Assembly (NCBI GenBank): GCA_027486405.1
Contig: JAIXPD010000033.1
Location: forward strand, 1 to 40,943
Direction: 5' to 3'
Length of the DNA stretch: 40,943 nt
From: Azospirillum sp.
GTDB taxonomy: Bacteria > Pseudomonadota > Alphaproteobacteria > Azospirillales > Azospirillaceae
Shown here: positions 1-7,748 of the stretch, in pieces
How positions within the stretch are numbered: the first letter of the stretch is position 1
Layout: the number at the start of each line of letters is the position of its first letter
Position numbers and translations under genes: made by a program
Notes under the pieces: model-generated
What the model saw: the letters and a program-made list of their open reading frames with translations, nothing else
The model's database searches: none
What the model was told of the DNA's origin: nothing

Positions 1-20
1 ACGAACCTTATGGATGAGTC

Positions 21-182
21 TGGATTCCCGCCTTCGCGGGAATGACGGAGGGAAGTTCTCTTTCTTCCAATGAGTTGCCTAAGCCAAAGATGTGTGCATG
101 CCGTAGCGCGAAGGCGGGGAACCAGAGTTTGCAGGGCGACTCTGATGGGAAAGTCTGGATCCCCGCCTTCGCGGGGGATGAC
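21..182. repeat. REP/dRS3-like repeat cluster
   Basis: Three related units are visible. Unit 1 (21-46) has arms ATTCCCGC (24-31) and GCGGGAAT (36-43) around a CTTC loop. Unit 3 (154-182) has the same plan with ATCCCCGC and GCGGGGGAT arms. Unit 2 (106-126) is an inverted half copy that keeps the TCTGG...CCCGCCTTCGCG part and has lost its right arm. The motif ATTCCCGC-CTTC-GCGGGAAT is a very common extragenic palindrome in proteobacteria and resembles Neisseria dRS3. Open frames across it that read PAKAGIQ are the known false-gene signature of this repeat, so no gene is called here. Confidence 0.8.
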
Positions 183-258
183 TGAATTCCTTGGATTAGA
201 ACACAGTCCCCATATGCGATTGCCCTGACCAACCTTCCACACAACAGGGGCATAGGGA

Positions 259-1035
259 ATGACGGAGCGGCGAACAAGCGGGGCCAAGCCGGTCAACGCG
301 CTGGTGCGCGGCCTGCGGGTGCTGGCGGTGGCCAACGAGATCCAGGCCCCAACGGTGGCGGAGGTGGTCCGCCGTTCTCGCCTGCCGAAAGCCACGGCGA
401 TCCGGCTGCTGCAAACGCTGGTGCACGAGGGCTATCTCGACGATCTGGGCGAGGCGGAGGGCTATCAAGTGACGGCCAAGGTGCGCAACCTGTCGCGCGC
501 CCTGCTGGACCGCACCCCCATCGCCCAACTGGTGCAACCGCTGCTGGACGATCTGGCCGCGCGCGTCAAATGGCCGTCGGAGTTCTTTTTGGCCGAAGGG
601 CGTTCGGTGGTGATCGAGGTGTCGAACCGCAGCGCCGCCCCGATCAAGCTGAACCTGTTCGAACACCGCCGCTTTCCGATGGTCGCCTCGGCCACCGGGC
701 TGGCCTATCTGTCGGCCCTGCCGCCGGGGGAGGCCGAGCGGATCGTCCAGGACTCCGTCGCCGACGGCACGCTGACGCGCCCGCCCGCCGTCTGCCTGGA
801 GGATGTGGCCGCCGCCCGCCACAACGGCTACGCCCTGTGGGAATATCCCAGCCTGTCGCCCGGCCTGCGCATGGCCTCGATCCCGGTGCGCTCCGGCGGG
901 CGGGTGATCGGCGGGCTGTCGCTGGTCCATTTCCGCGATCTGGTGCCGATCCCGCTGTTGGAGTCGCTGTTCCTGCCCGACATGCGCGGCGTCGCCGACC
1001 GCATCGGCGCGGTGCTGGCCGACCATCGGGCCTGA
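259..1035 (+). CDS. IclR-family transcriptional regulator
   Basis: A 258-residue protein with the normal IclR length. Residues about 10-75 form the winged helix-turn-helix: a short helix (VRGLRVLAVAN), then VAEVVRRSRLPKATAIRLL as the recognition region, then a wing ending near GYQVTAKV. Residues about 85-255 form the GAF-like effector domain, with the FEHRRFPMVASATGLAYL and GLRMASIPVRSGGRVIGGLS stretches typical of the family. IclR proteins bind small aromatic or carbon-source effectors and usually control the neighbouring catabolic genes; here the likely target would lie left of the window, because the right-hand neighbours are convergent unknown genes. The ATG follows AGGGG (246-250). Effector unknown; it most resembles the MhpR/aromatic branch, but that is only an impression. 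Confidence 0.85.
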   Translation: MTERRTSGAKPVNALVRGLRVLAVANEIQAPTVAEVVRRSRLPKATAIRLLQTLVHEGYLDDLGEAEGYQVTAKVRNLSRALLDRTPIAQLVQPLLDDLAARVKWPSEFFLAEGRSVVIEVSNRSAAPIKLNLFEHRRFPMVASATGLAYLSALPPGEAERIVQDSVADGTLTRPPAVCLEDVAAARHNGYALWEYPSLSPGLRMASIPVRSGGRVIGGLSLVHFRDLVPIPLLESLFLPDMRGVADRIGAVLADHRA

Positions 1036-1076
1036 CGGGCGAACCGGCGCGGCGAACCCGCCGGGTGGAACCGGAT

Positions 1077-2507
1077 TCACTCCGGATCGGGCGATTCGCC
1101 GATGGCCGCCAGAATCGCCAGCCGCAACGGGTCGGCCTTGGCGGACCCGGCCAGCAGTTCCATCAGACGCAGGCTGTAGAACAACGTCAGCTCCGCCGCC
1201 TCGGCCGCGCTGGCGTCGCCCACGCGTTGCGGGTAATCCCGCAACAGCGCCTGCGCCCGCGCCTCCACCCCCTGGCCCATGCGCTTGATCGTCTCGTTCA
1301 CCTGTTGGCGCAAGCCCAGCGTGTCGGCCAGACGGTCGCAGCGGCGCAGCGCGCGGACGTGATCTTCAGCGGCGATCTGGGCGTCTTCGTCCACCCCTGG
1401 CGGACCACCGGGGGCGGGAATGGCGGTCAAGATGCCCTGCGGGGCGGTGTCGAGCACCGATTCCGCCACCATCGCGCCGACCGCGCTCGTCACCGCCGCC
1501 AAACGGTCGCGGTAAATCGGTTCGTTGAGCCGATCCATGACGTTGGTGGTGGTGGTCACGCTGGCGATCAGACCTTCGGCGGTCGCCATCACGTCCTCCG
1601 GCGTCACCGTGGGCCGCCCCGCCCGATCCGCGTTGCCGTCGAACCGGGCGGACCGCGCCTCCAGATTGCTGACGACCAGGCCGCTGAGCTGGGCGAACAG
1701 CGCCGGCTGTTCCCGCCGCGCCTTGCCCAAATCCAGGTCGTTGAGCACACGCAGCAGATCGGCGGGAGTCGCCAGCCGGGCGGCGGCCACCAGCAACAGC
1801 GGGTAGACCGCCGTGACCGATTGGCGCGCCACCGCCTGTGCGGCCTGTTCGATGGCGGCGATGTGGTGGTCCTCCAACTCCGGCAACGGCCTGGGCGACA
1901 GGTCGCTTTTCAACGCCTCGATGGTCAGACCGATGTCGAGATAGGCGGCGGCGTCGATGACCTGCCGCTGCAACCCCTCGTCCCCGTGCAACCGTCGCCA
2001 CAGGGCTTGGCGCGAGCGGTCATCCTCCACCGCCGCCCGCAGGACCTGCGCGGCCAACGGCCACAGGCGGCGGCCGATGTTCAGCAGCGCGTTGTGATCG
2101 CCGGGGGCGACCTCCTGCACCATCCGGTCAAGCTGGTCGAGCTGGTGGCGGTCCGCCCCATCCTCGATGATGCCCCACAGCGGGGCGATCACCCGGCGTT
2201 CGATGCGGCCCAACGGTCCCTCGCCGCCGCCCACCCCTTCCAACACATCCTCAAACGGCAGGCACAGCACCCGTTTGAGCGTCGGGCGGCGTTCCGGGCG
2301 CATCTGCGCCAGACGCGGGCGGATCGACTCGAAGGTTTGGCGCACGTCGGGATGGTCGCGCACCCGCTCCAGCAGGCGCACGACCTCCAGAAACTTGTCG
2401 TCGGGTATGGACAGCAGACGGCGTTCGAGCGACGGCAGCAAATCCGGCGTCGCCCGTTCCGGATCGGACGCGCCAGAGGGTGGGCGTGTCCTGGATGACC
2501 GGGTCAT
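1077..2507 (-). CDS. Conserved-looking hypothetical protein, 476 aa
   Basis: Function not recognised. The reading frame stays open further upstream, but the ATG at 2507 overlaps the stop of the preceding gene in an ATGA arrangement, which fixes the start and indicates translational coupling. The protein is mostly alpha-helical, has no signal peptide or membrane segment, and has few cysteines. Its N-terminus (LLPSLERRLLSIPDDKFLEV) and a middle stretch (LGRIERRVIAPLWGI) look like conserved helical packing rather than a catalytic motif. GC-rich third positions match the neighbours, so it is a genuine gene. It is the second gene of a two-gene unit with the 2504-3610 gene; the two products may act together, which is an inference from coupling only. 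Confidence 0.7.
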   Translation of the reverse strand: MTRSSRTRPPSGASDPERATPDLLPSLERRLLSIPDDKFLEVVRLLERVRDHPDVRQTFESIRPRLAQMRPERRPTLKRVLCLPFEDVLEGVGGGEGPLGRIERRVIAPLWGIIEDGADRHQLDQLDRMVQEVAPGDHNALLNIGRRLWPLAAQVLRAAVEDDRSRQALWRRLHGDEGLQRQVIDAAAYLDIGLTIEALKSDLSPRPLPELEDHHIAAIEQAAQAVARQSVTAVYPLLLVAAARLATPADLLRVLNDLDLGKARREQPALFAQLSGLVVSNLEARSARFDGNADRAGRPTVTPEDVMATAEGLIASVTTTTNVMDRLNEPIYRDRLAAVTSAVGAMVAESVLDTAPQGILTAIPAPGGPPGVDEDAQIAAEDHVRALRRCDRLADTLGLRQQVNETIKRMGQGVEARAQALLRDYPQRVGDASAAEAAELTLFYSLRLMELLAGSAKADPLRLAILAAIGESPDPE

Positions 2508-3610
2508 GCGGCGCGGGCCTTGACCCGTTCGATCCGCCGGATGGCGTCCATGTCCATTTCGCCGGTCCGCCAATCCTCCAGCATACGGACGGACCGGCGG
2601 TGAACGGAGGTGACGCGCTTGGCCGCCCCCACCATGTCCACCCGGCTTTCCTTCTTCGGCAGCAGCGGCAGGATGCGGAACAGCTCGTTGATGGTCAGGG
2701 CCTGTTGTTGGCGATCCTCGGTCAACGCCACCTCCCACGCGCCGGTGACATGGGTCCAGCCGTCCAGCAGCCAGGCCATGCGGCGGGCGTGGTTGCGGAT
2801 CACGGCGAAATCGGTTTCCCAATCGCGCATCAACGGCCCGATGGCGTCCACCCGCCGCTGAAAATCGGTCAGGATCGCGTCGCCGATGCCGATGGTGTGC
2901 TGGGCGACGTCGGCGCAGAAGGCGGCGACCGGGGCGGCGTCGTTCGGCACCTCGTTCGCCCATTGGGTCATGCTGTCGCGGAAACTCTTCAACTCCTGCA
3001 TCCCGCGCAGCAGACGGCCCGGCTTGGGCGATTGCGCCAGCCCGACCGGGGCGACCGCCGCCGCCACCTCGGCCAAGCGGGCGTAGAGCAGGTTGGCCTC
3101 CAGATTGAGACTGTCGGCGGCGCGCGCCATCAATTGGCGGGTCAGCCGTTGCCCTTCGTCGGTGCCGATGCCCGCCTTCAGCATCTCCGGCGATTCCAGC
3201 CCAACGGCCTTCAGGATCGACAGCAGCAGCAGGTAATGGGTCAGCGTGCCCTGTTCCTCATCCTCCTCCAAGGCGCGACGGGCGGCCTGCGCCGCCTGCG
3301 GCCCGGCCAAACCGCGCTTGGCCGCCTTCAGCGTCGCCCGGCGGATCTCCTGCGGGGAACAGGCCTCCTCCTTCACGATCAGGTCGTGCAGGTAGCGGTC
3401 GTGCATGGTCATCGGGACCATTTCCGGCATCGCCTTCCACGGCACGACGTACAGCCCCATGCCTTCTGACAGGGCGGGAATCAGGACCTCCAGCTTGGTC
3501 CGTTCCCCCCGGCGCACCCGCGTTTGCGACAAAAGCGGCGTGGTGAAGGCCACGGCGGCCCCCCGCTCCTCAAACGTCGATGGCGCGTAGTCGATCGCCC
3601 CCTTCAGCAT
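2504..3610 (-). CDS. Conserved-looking hypothetical protein, 368 aa
   Basis: Function not recognised. The frame extends upstream to 3847, but the first 79 codons of that extension have unusual composition (Cys, Phe and Arg rich) and cross into the repeat-rich region, so the ATG at 3610 (MLKGAIDYAPSTFEERG) is preferred. The product is soluble and helical, with an acidic stretch RRALEEDEEQGTL near the middle and a C-terminal region rich in Trp and basic residues ending MDAIRRIERVKARAA. No catalytic signature, signal peptide or transmembrane helix is seen. It is the first gene of a coupled pair (ATGA overlap with the downstream gene). The roughly 150 bp upstream are AT-richer than the surroundings and probably hold the promoter. 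Confidence 0.7.
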   Translation of the reverse strand: MLKGAIDYAPSTFEERGAAVAFTTPLLSQTRVRRGERTKLEVLIPALSEGMGLYVVPWKAMPEMVPMTMHDRYLHDLIVKEEACSPQEIRRATLKAAKRGLAGPQAAQAARRALEEDEEQGTLTHYLLLLSILKAVGLESPEMLKAGIGTDEGQRLTRQLMARAADSLNLEANLLYARLAEVAAAVAPVGLAQSPKPGRLLRGMQELKSFRDSMTQWANEVPNDAAPVAAFCADVAQHTIGIGDAILTDFQRRVDAIGPLMRDWETDFAVIRNHARRMAWLLDGWTHVTGAWEVALTEDRQQQALTINELFRILPLLPKKESRVDMVGAAKRVTSVHRRSVRMLEDWRTGEMDMDAIRRIERVKARAA

Positions 3611-3793
3611 GGCCCCAACCCTGTCCCTCAACCGCCGCAAACACACCGGCCCGCCCTGCGCCCGACCAGAGGCCGGGGAGCGCAGCACGGAAGAGTGTAT
3701 TATGAAACGCTTGTAAGAAAAGCGCCGGAAGAAAATTGTTTTGAAATGTGTCAACCCCGCCTTTGGTGGTGCCACCGATGGTCCGGGGCACGC

Positions 3794-4077
3794 GCGGCAA
3801 AGCCCCCAGGGCAATCGCTTGAAGCATCGCCCACCCAACCGGAACAAGATTTGCCACGAATTTCACGGATTTCTTCACGGATTTCGCGGAACGCGTCTCA
3901 AAGCCATTCTGTTTGCGATTTTGCGACAAACCTCGTGACGGGATGCCTGCGGTGATTGAGGTCGAAAATCCGTGGAATCCCTCATTTTGTCCGTGAAATC
4001 CGTGTCCAATCTTGCTTGTGTGAGGATGAACGCTCGCTCAGGCGATTGCCCTGGCAAAGCCCCTTGCGCTTTGCCGC
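3794..4077. mobile_element. MITE-like imperfect palindrome, about 284 bp
   Basis: Long imperfect inverted repeat in the 522-bp gap between two genes. Outer arms: GCGGCAAAG (3794-3802) against CTTTGCCGC (4069-4077). Next arms: CCAGGGCAATCGC (3806-3818) against its exact complement GCGATTGCCCTGG (4042-4054). About 40 bases further in, both arms carry CAAGATT followed after a few bases by TTTCACGGA (left side near 3845-3870, right side near 3990-4015 in complement). The CACGGATTTC unit is repeated two to three times inside each arm. The right arm has a 14-bp extra segment that creates a small hairpin and an apparent GGCAAAGCCCC direct repeat (3796-3806 and 4053-4063). No transposase is encoded, so it would be a non-autonomous element. 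The remainder of 3611-4133 shows nothing coding. Confidence 0.55.
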
Positions 4078-4133
4078 ATGGGGCGACACTTTGACCGCAA
4101 CGAAACCCATGACAGCGACAGGAGTGGCGCAGG

Positions 4134-4538
4134 GTGAACAAGATCGGCATCGTGCTTGGGCGATTCCACACCAAGGAAGTGACGGAGATGTTGGACGAGG
4201 CGCGCGCCGTCGCCGCCAAGCACCAGCTTGAGATCGTGGCCGAGGTGTGGGTTCCAGGTTCCATGGAAAAGCCCTTGGCGCTCAAGCGTCTGCTGCGCCG
4301 CGACGACATCGCCGGGGCGGTGGCGCTGGGCATCATCGAACGCGGCGAGACGGAGCATGGCAACGTCATGGGCCATTCGGTGATTTCCAGCATCATCGGC
4401 CTGCAGCTGGAATTCATGAAGCCGGTCGGCGTCGGCATCCTCGGGCCGGGAATCAACCCGTCGCAGATCCCGCCGCGCGTCCGCCCCTACGCCGCCGCAG
4501 CGGTGGAGGCGGTGGCCGATTTGCTGGCCAGCGCCTGA
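4134..4538 (+). CDS. ribH: 6,7-dimethyl-8-ribityllumazine synthase, archaeal-type
   Basis: Condenses 5-amino-6-ribitylamino-uracil with dihydroxybutanone phosphate in the penultimate step of riboflavin synthesis. At 134 residues it is shorter than most bacterial RibH (about 155) and its motifs follow the methanogen type: the N-terminal strand with an aromatic residue in GRFHTKEV (F11), the VPGSMEKPLALKRLL substrate loop (residues 40-54), GIIERGETEHG with the conserved His75, and the ILGPGINPSQIPPRVRPY tail. The start is GTG at 4134 with AGGAG at 4120-4124, nine bases upstream. It stands alone, convergent with the transporter gene and just right of the MITE-like element, with no other rib gene nearby. 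It may be an extra copy or may have a divergent substrate. Confidence 0.75.
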   Translation: MNKIGIVLGRFHTKEVTEMLDEARAVAAKHQLEIVAEVWVPGSMEKPLALKRLLRRDDIAGAVALGIIERGETEHGNVMGHSVISSIIGLQLEFMKPVGVGILGPGINPSQIPPRVRPYAAAAVEAVADLLASA

Positions 4539-4559
4539 CCGAATCCGCGCGCCATCCGG

Positions 4560-5777
4560 TTACGGGGTTTTGGCGGGGGTCCACCGGTGCAGCAGATGCA
4601 TCGCCCCGCCAAACACCAGCCCCCAGAAGGCCGACCCCACCCCGCCAAAGGACAGGCCGGAGGCCGTGACCAGCAGGGTCATCAGGGCGGGAATGCGCTC
4701 ATCCTCCGCCTGCACCGCGCCCAGCAGCGCGCCGCCAAAGGCCCCGATCAGGGCCAGACCGGCCACCGCCTCGATCAAAATCGGCGGGGAGTTCAACACC
4801 AGCGTGGCCGTGACCGCCGCCAGACCGCCCAACAGGATGTAGCCCACCCCGCCGACCACCGCCGCCTGCCAGCGCCGGGCCGGGTTGGGATCGGCGTCGG
4901 GACCGGCGCACAGCGCGGCGGTGATCGCCGCCAGATTGACCGTCGGCGCGCCAAAGGGCGCGGTCAGCGCCGACAAGGCCCCCGTGACCAGAAACACCGG
5001 CGGCACGCGCGGGGTGAACCCGAAGGTCGCCAGCACCGCCAGCCCCGGAATGTTCTGCGACGCCATCGTCACCACGAACAGCGGCAGGGCGATGCCGACC
5101 AGCGCCTCCCAGGTGAAGACCGGCGTCACCAGCGACAGGCTGGGCAGAACAAAACCGCTGACGAAACCGCCGGAGGCCGTGGGCGACAGCGCCATCGCCG
5201 CCAGCGCCACCGCCACGGCGGCGGGAACCGCGTAGACGCGGGCGAAACGCCCGACCACCGCCCATGTGACCAGCACCAGCAGCGCCAGCCCCGGCGCTTG
5301 TTTCAGGGCAACGAACGGGGCCAGACAGAGTTTCAGCAGGATGCCCGCCAGCATGGCGTTCGCCAGCGGTTTGGGAATCGCCGCGATCCAGCGGCCCAGC
5401 GGCGACCACAGCCCGGCCGCCATCACCAGACCGGCCACCACCAGAAAGGCCCCGACCGCCGCCGGAAAGCCGCCCGCCACCGGCCCGGTCGCCGCCAACA
5501 GCGCCATGCCCGGTGTGGTCCAGGCGATGCTGATCGGCAGCCGTTGGCGGCTGGCCAACAGGATCGCCGCCAACCCCATCGACACCCCCAGCGCCGCCAA
5601 CGCCGAGGCGATCTGCGCGGTGTCGGCCCCGACCCCGGCCAGCCCCTGGATCACCACCGCCACCGAACTGGCGTACCCGACCAGCGCCACCAACCCGCCG
5701 GTCGCCACCGCCGACCAGGACAGGCCGCTGTCGGGCGTGTCGGTTTGGGGGCCAATCGAATGCGTGGGGGTACCCAT
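4560..5777 (-). CDS. benE: BenE-family benzoate/proton symporter
   Basis: A 405-residue integral inner-membrane protein with roughly 11-12 hydrophobic segments covering nearly its whole length. The segments LPISIAWTTPGMALLAATG, LPLFVVTMASQNIPGLAVL and APFGAPTVNLAAITAALCAG are typical of BenE transporters, which bring benzoate or related acids in with protons. The frame is open to 5864, but the ATG at 5777 (MGTPTHSIGP) has AAAGGA eight bases upstream and gives the usual length. It is divergent from the GntR gene at 5896, with an operator-like palindrome between them, so the GntR protein probably controls it. No benzoate-degradation genes are in the window, so the actual substrate is open. Confidence 0.85.
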   Translation of the reverse strand: MGTPTHSIGPQTDTPDSGLSWSAVATGGLVALVGYASSVAVVIQGLAGVGADTAQIASALAALGVSMGLAAILLASRQRLPISIAWTTPGMALLAATGPVAGGFPAAVGAFLVVAGLVMAAGLWSPLGRWIAAIPKPLANAMLAGILLKLCLAPFVALKQAPGLALLVLVTWAVVGRFARVYAVPAAVAVALAAMALSPTASGGFVSGFVLPSLSLVTPVFTWEALVGIALPLFVVTMASQNIPGLAVLATFGFTPRVPPVFLVTGALSALTAPFGAPTVNLAAITAALCAGPDADPNPARRWQAAVVGGVGYILLGGLAAVTATLVLNSPPILIEAVAGLALIGAFGGALLGAVQAEDERIPALMTLLVTASGLSFGGVGSAFWGLVFGGAMHLLHRWTPAKTP

Positions 5778-5846
5778 GGCGCGATCCTTTCCAAACAGGG
5801 GCCGCCCGGCGTCGCGCGCCTGGACAGCGTCACCCGCCTTGGATAA

Positions 5847-5858
5847 ATTGGATCCAAT
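5847..5858. promoter_or_regulatory. Palindromic operator candidate ATTGGATCCAAT
   Basis: A perfect 12-bp palindrome lies in the 118-bp gap between the divergent benE and gntR genes. FCD-type GntR regulators bind short dyads of about this length (for example TTGNNNNCAA-like sites), and the site is 37 bp before the gntR start and 69 bp before the benE start. Related TGGATA/TATCCA half-sites flank it (5840-5845 and 5858-5863), though not in exact register. Binding is inferred. Confidence 0.55.
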
Positions 5859-5895
5859 ATCCACGCAAGCGGCTTTTCCGGATCACCCCCGACGC

Positions 5896-6609
5896 ATGAC
5901 CAGCCCAGGCCTTCCACCCCCGCCCTTCAACCTGTCCGATCTGATCGACCGCAACCGCCCACGCTTCCGCACCGCCACCGAATTTGTCGAGGCGGCGATG
6001 CGCGAAGCGATTCTGTCCGGGGTGCTGCCCGGCGGCCTGCCCCTGCGGCAGGAGGAGTTGGCCGCCGCCTTCGGGGTCAGCCGGATGCCGGTGCGCGAAG
6101 CCCTGCGCCAGTTGGAGGCCCGCGCGCTGGTGGAGTTCCATCCCCATCGCGGGGCCGTGGTGGTGGAGATTTCGGCACAGGACGCCGCCGACATCAGCGC
6201 CATCCGCGCCGCGCTGGAACCGGCGGCGCTGCGCCTGTCCCTGCCCCACCTGACCGCCGACGATCTGGCGCTGGCCGCCGACCTGATCGCCGAAATGGAC
6301 GCGGAGGCTGATCCGGGCCGGATGGGCGAACTCAACCGACGCTTTCACATGACGCTGTACGCGCGGGCCGGTCGGCCCCGGCTGTTGGCCCTGACCGAAC
6401 AGCATCTGGCCGCCGCCGACCGCTATCTGCGCTTCCAATTCGCGGCCCTCGGCCACCACCCGCGCTCGCAGGACGAACACAACGCCCTGTTGGCCGCCTG
6501 CCGCGACGGCGACACCAACCGCGCCTGCACCCTGGTGACGCGCCACATCCTGGCGGCGGAAGAGCTGTTGACCCGCTTCCTGACGGTGCGGGCCGCGCAC
6601 AGCGGGTGA
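5896..6609 (+). CDS. GntR-family (FCD) transcriptional regulator
   Basis: A 237-residue protein. Residues about 20-90 carry the GntR winged helix: FVEAAMREAILSGVLPGG, then the recognition helix region FGVSRMPVREALRQLEARAL and the wing HRGAVVVEI. Residues about 95-230 form the all-helical FCD effector domain, with the metal-binding type pattern (IRAALEPAALRL, NRRFHMTLYARAG, DEHNALLAACRDGD, TRHILAAEELL) supplying the usual Asp/His set. It belongs to the FadR/FCD group that senses small carboxylic acids. The ATG at 5896 is chosen because the domain starts soon after it; the frame runs open far upstream over benE on the other strand and that part is a shadow. It probably regulates benE and itself through the palindrome at 5847-5858. 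Confidence 0.87.
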   Translation: MTSPGLPPPPFNLSDLIDRNRPRFRTATEFVEAAMREAILSGVLPGGLPLRQEELAAAFGVSRMPVREALRQLEARALVEFHPHRGAVVVEISAQDAADISAIRAALEPAALRLSLPHLTADDLALAADLIAEMDAEADPGRMGELNRRFHMTLYARAGRPRLLALTEQHLAAADRYLRFQFAALGHHPRSQDEHNALLAACRDGDTNRACTLVTRHILAAEELLTRFLTVRAAHSG

Positions 6610-6638
6610 AAAACGGCTGAAAAGCGGGGGATAAGGCG

Positions 6639-6893
6639 TCAGCGCGACGGCGTTGACGCGGCCGCTTGCTTCAACACGGCGATGGCGCTGCGCGCCACGG
6701 CGTGCAGATCGCCGCCACCCGCATCGCTGTGGGCGAACAGCGCGGCGCGCATCCGGGGATCCCAGAATTTGCGGATGTGGGTGGCGGTTTCCGCCGTCGC
6801 CTCTTCGGCCGGGAGGCTGGCGAAATGGCTGGCGATCTGGTTGGCCATGCGCACCAGATCGCGGCTGCGCGCCATCGCGGTGGTGTCGGTCAT
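6639..6893 (-). CDS. fdsD: Formate dehydrogenase delta subunit
   Basis: Small 84-residue protein, the last gene of the fds cluster. FdsD is the fourth subunit of NAD-dependent molybdenum formate dehydrogenases and is needed for an active, correctly assembled complex. The family pattern is visible: LVRMANQIASHFASLP near the N-terminus, then TATHIRKFWDPRMRAALFAH in the middle. The frame is open to 6980, but the ATG at 6893 (MTDTTAMARSRDL) matches the family start. It follows fdhD on the same strand with a 52-bp gap. It ends 29 bp from the stop of the convergent GntR gene. Confidence 0.9.
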   Translation of the reverse strand: MTDTTAMARSRDLVRMANQIASHFASLPAEEATAETATHIRKFWDPRMRAALFAHSDAGGGDLHAVARSAIAVLKQAAASTPSR

Positions 6894-6945
6894 CGGCGGG
6901 CCTTTCCCTTGGTGGTCACAGTCTGTGAAGTCGCAAAACGGTCGA

Positions 6946-7740
6946 TCAAGCGGGCGTGTCCTGGAACAGAACCACCCCATCTCTCGGCGCGCGGGCGGCC
7001 AGCGTCATGCCCGCCTGCCGCGCAAGATCAAGCGCCAGCGCGGTCGGGGCCGACAGCGTCGCCAGCAACGGCACGCCCACCGCCGCCGCCTTTTGCACCA
7101 GTTCGAAACTGCACCGGCTGGTCAGCACGACAAAGCCGCCCGCCGGATCCGTGCCGCCGCGCACCAGCGCGCCGATCAGCTTATCAAGCGCGTTGTGCCG
7201 CCCGACATCCTCGCGCACCAGGGCGATGGCCCCCGACGGGTCGCACCACGCCGCCGCGTGCACCGAATGATTCAGCTGATTCATCGGCTGCTGGCCGGGC
7301 AGAGCGCGAAAGGCGGCGGCGATGGCCGCCGGGTCCACCGCCAATCGCGCCGACACACGCTTGGGGTCGCGCACCGCGTTGCCCAGGCTGTCCACCCCGC
7401 ACAGGCCACAGCCGCTGCGCCCTTCGATTGAGCGGCTGCGCAGCGCGCCGCGCAACAACCGCAGCGGATCAACGGTGAGGCTGACCACGCGGCCCAACGG
7501 GCTGTCGCGCAGCATCACGCGTTCGACATCCCCGGCGTCGGCGATGATGCCTTCGCTCAGGCTGAAGCCGATGGCGAAATCCTCCAGATCCTCCGGTGTG
7601 GCCATCATCACCGCGTGGGAACGGCCGTTGTATTCCAACGCCACCGCCACCTCGTCCGCGACATGCCACGTCACCGGCGTGGCCGCCCCCTCAGCGGGAA
7701 CGGCCAGACCGGTGACGGTCATCGAACCGAACATCGACAT
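6946..7740 (-). CDS. fdhD: Formate dehydrogenase accessory sulfurtransferase
   Basis: FdhD passes sulfur from a cysteine desulfurase to the molybdenum cofactor, making the sulfido ligand that formate dehydrogenase needs. The 264-residue length is normal. Family marks: EDFAIGFSLSEGII in the N-terminal half, the sulfur-relay loop SGCGLCG with Cys111 and Cys114, VREDVGRHNALDKLIG, and FVVLTSRCSFELVQKAAAVG near the C-terminus. It sits between fdsA (8 bp gap) and fdsD, as in other fds operons, and is therefore expected to be co-transcribed. Cytoplasmic. Confidence 0.95.
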   Translation of the reverse strand: MSMFGSMTVTGLAVPAEGAATPVTWHVADEVAVALEYNGRSHAVMMATPEDLEDFAIGFSLSEGIIADAGDVERVMLRDSPLGRVVSLTVDPLRLLRGALRSRSIEGRSGCGLCGVDSLGNAVRDPKRVSARLAVDPAAIAAAFRALPGQQPMNQLNHSVHAAAWCDPSGAIALVREDVGRHNALDKLIGALVRGGTDPAGGFVVLTSRCSFELVQKAAAVGVPLLATLSAPTALALDLARQAGMTLAARAPRDGVVLFQDTPA

Positions 7741-7748
7741 CGTGCGCC

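Noticed and set aside
8..277. Small minus-strand protein with PAKAGIQ repeats
   Set aside because: The repeated peptide is the translation of dRS3-like extragenic palindromes; no independent coding support.
3726..3754. TTGACA -35 box for the 2504-3610 gene
   Set aside because: TTGACA at 3754-3749 (minus strand) has no acceptable -10 at 16-18 bases; CATAAT at 3704-3699 has no -35 partner.
3796..4063. GGCAAAGCCCC direct repeats as a target-site duplication
   Set aside because: The inverted arms continue outside these copies, and the right copy is part of a small hairpin insertion, so they are internal to the palindrome.
4587..5846. Long plus-strand frame opposite benE
   Set aside because: Gln/Arg/His-rich antisense shadow of a GC-rich membrane-protein gene; the minus-strand frame has clear transporter motifs.
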